6,142 bases of DNA from an uncultured Mediterranea sp. (GTDB lineage Bacteria; Bacteroidota; Bacteroidia; Bacteroidales; Bacteroidaceae). Location: NCBI GenBank assembly GCA_946007445.1, contig CAMGAL010000137.1:1-6142 (forward strand), in the 5' to 3' direction. Made by a program: the position numbers and the translations under genes. Numbering within the stretch: position 1 is the first letter of the stretch; each line of letters begins with the position of its first letter. Below the pieces are notes generated by a model. That model saw nothing but the letters and a program-made list of their open reading frames with translations. It was not told where the DNA came from and made no database searches. Below, one piece after another: positions 4,705-6,142 of the stretch.

Positions 4705-6142
4705 GTCCAGACCCCTCATCTCGTTCAGCCAGAAGCTCTTCCTGTCGGTCATCTCGCTCTTCCTGCTGTCGGTGGTCTGTTTCCTGGTTTACCAGTACCG
4801 GCGCGAGAAGGCCTATAAGATAGAACTGCTCGACCTGCAGCTGCAGGACTACAACGAGCGCATCTACCTGGAGCTGCACGACCGTCCCGCCGCCCTGTGG
4901 CCCGACCTGCTGAAGGCCTACAAGGTGCATGTGGGCAAGGAGTTGCGCATCACCCTCATCAGCCGCAGCGGTCAGGTGCTCTTCGACAGCCAGCATCCCA
5001 ACGAAGTGGCTTGGCCCAACCACCTGCGCCGTCCCGAGGTGCGCCAGGCGCTGGAGCGGGGCAAGGGCTACAACGTGATGCGCACCTCCGAGAGCGACGG
5101 CACGCCCTATTTCTATTCGGCCACGCTCTATCCCGCCTTCATTGTCCGCACGGCATTGCCCTACGACGTGGACCTGGTGCGCAGCCTGGCTACCGACAAG
5201 GGCTACCTCTGGTTCACCCTGATAGTCACCCTGCTGCTGCTGCTCGTCTTCTACCGGCTGACGGTCAGCATGGGGAGCGCCATCAGCCACGAGCGCGATT
5301 TTGCCATCCGAGCCGACCGCAACGACCCCATCGAGTCCGACATCCAGCAGGCCTTCCCCCACAACGAGCTGGGCGACATCTCGCAACACATCATCCAGAT
5401 CTACCGCCGCCTGCGCGAGACCAAGGAGGCGCTCTACATCGAGCGCGAGAAGCTCATCACCCACCTGCAGAGCTCGCGCGAGGGACTGGGCGTGTTCAAC
5501 CGCTCGAAGCGCGAGATTCTGGTCAACAACCTCTTTATCCAGTACAGCAACCAGCTCTCCGACTCCAACCTGCAGACCACCGAAGAGATTTTCGCCGTGG
5601 CCGAGCTCTGTCCCGTGAACGACTTCATCGACAAGTCGCTGAGCCAGCCCCTGCCCACCTCCACCGAGGAGAAGCGCATGTCGATGACGCTCACCAAGAA
5701 CGGACGCGTCTTCATTATCGAGTGCATCATCTTCCAGGACCTGAGCTTCGAAATCTCCATCAACGACATTACCCAAGAGGAGGAGCAGCGGCAGCTGAAG
5801 CGCCAGCTCACCCAGAACATTGCCCACGAACTGAAGACACCCGTCAGCAGCATACAGGGCTATCTGGAGACCATTGTCGGTGCCGAGGGGCGCATCCCAC
5901 CCGAGAAGTTGCACACCTTCCTGGAGCGATGCTACGCCCAGAGCAACCGCCTGAGCCGCCTGCTGCGCGACATCTCCGTGCTCACCCGCATGGACGAGGC
6001 CTCCTACCTGATAGACATGGAGCGCGTCGACGTGGGTGTCTTGGTGAACAACATCGTGGGCGAGGTGGCCCTGGAGCTGGACGAGAAGCACATCACCGTG
6101 GTCAATGCCCTCAAGCCCCACCTCCTGATGCAGGGCAACCAG
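4679..6142 (+). CDS. PhoR-like sensor histidine kinase (partial, right end cut by the window)
   Basis: This is an inner-membrane sensor kinase, the likely partner of the regulator just upstream; 488 codons are present with no stop. ATG 4679 is the only near ATG in frame and starts 26 bases before the regulator stop, so translation is probably coupled. Membrane segment 1 is at about 20-39 and segment 2 at about 176-196. Between them lies a periplasmic domain with a PhoR/Cache-like signature (SGQVLFDS at 97-104, HLRRPEV at 115-121). A HAMP-like segment follows (HNELGDI at 228-234), then a helical stretch, a divergent PAS-like region (about 269-370) and the HisKA domain with the H-box NIAHELKTPVSSIQGYLETI, phospho-acceptor His383. 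The ATP-binding domain (N, G1 and G2 boxes) must lie beyond 6142. The ligand is unknown; a link to phosphate is only an analogy with PhoR. Confidence 0.9.
   Translation, partial: MGIVSKISKSRPLISFSQKLFLSVISLFLLSVVCFLVYQYRREKAYKIELLDLQLQDYNERIYLELHDRPAALWPDLLKAYKVHVGKELRITLISRSGQVLFDSQHPNEVAWPNHLRRPEVRQALERGKGYNVMRTSESDGTPYFYSATLYPAFIVRTALPYDVDLVRSLATDKGYLWFTLIVTLLLLLVFYRLTVSMGSAISHERDFAIRADRNDPIESDIQQAFPHNELGDISQHIIQIYRRLRETKEALYIEREKLITHLQSSREGLGVFNRSKREILVNNLFIQYSNQLSDSNLQTTEEIFAVAELCPVNDFIDKSLSQPLPTSTEEKRMSMTLTKNGRVFIIECIIFQDLSFEISINDITQEEEQRQLKRQLTQNIAHELKTPVSSIQGYLETIVGAEGRIPPEKLHTFLERCYAQSNRLSRLLRDISVLTRMDEASYLIDMERVDVGVLVNNIVGEVALELDEKHITVVNALKPHLLMQGNQ

Noticed and set aside
4619..6121. 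Long open frame on the minus strand opposite the kinase gene
   Set aside because: It is a compositional shadow rich in Leu, Val, Gln and Gly. The + strand encodes a kinase with an H-box and two membrane segments in the right order.

Overview
The window looks like chromosomal DNA of a Bacteroidales bacterium (Bacteroidaceae/Prevotellaceae-like; the genus cannot be fixed by reading). The evidence is an Oar-type TonB-dependent receptor with an N-terminal carboxypeptidase-regulatory-like domain, two promoters that fit the Bacteroidetes sigma factor pattern (TTG(C), 19-21 bases, TAnnTTTG), and GC-rich genes separated by AT-rich, repeat-filled spacers. All genes read on the + strand.

Layout. Bases 1-301 hold no gene: a short imperfect hairpin (38-62), two heptamer arrays facing each other as an imperfect inverted repeat (73-125 and 141-175), then a promoter (221-251). 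Bases 302-3592 form one reading frame for a TonB-dependent outer-membrane receptor of about 1,096 codons, broken at codon 889 by an in-frame TAA (2966-2968). The frame is the same on both sides, so this is a nonsense change (real or a sequence error), not a frameshift. Bases 3593-4011 are intergenic. They carry a complex repeat (3603-3913) made of GGAG-rich and CTCC-rich arms, small GC-rich hairpins and a 102-base tandem duplication, followed by a second promoter and a purine-rich ribosome binding site.

Bases 4012-4704 encode an OmpR/PhoB-family response regulator. It overlaps by 26 bases a PhoR-like sensor histidine kinase that begins at 4679 and runs off the right edge at 6142, after the phospho-acceptor His domain but before the ATP-binding domain. 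The two almost certainly form one operon and a cognate pair: the kinase senses something in the periplasm through an extracytoplasmic domain between two membrane segments, and passes phosphate from His383 to Asp53 of the regulator. Nothing shows that this pair controls the receptor gene; the receptor has its own promoter and the repeat lies between them.

No clearly undescribed system is visible. The points most worth a second look are the interrupted receptor with an odd stretch of residues around its stop, and the two structured intergenic repeats, which share an architecture and a GATAAC/GTTATC core.
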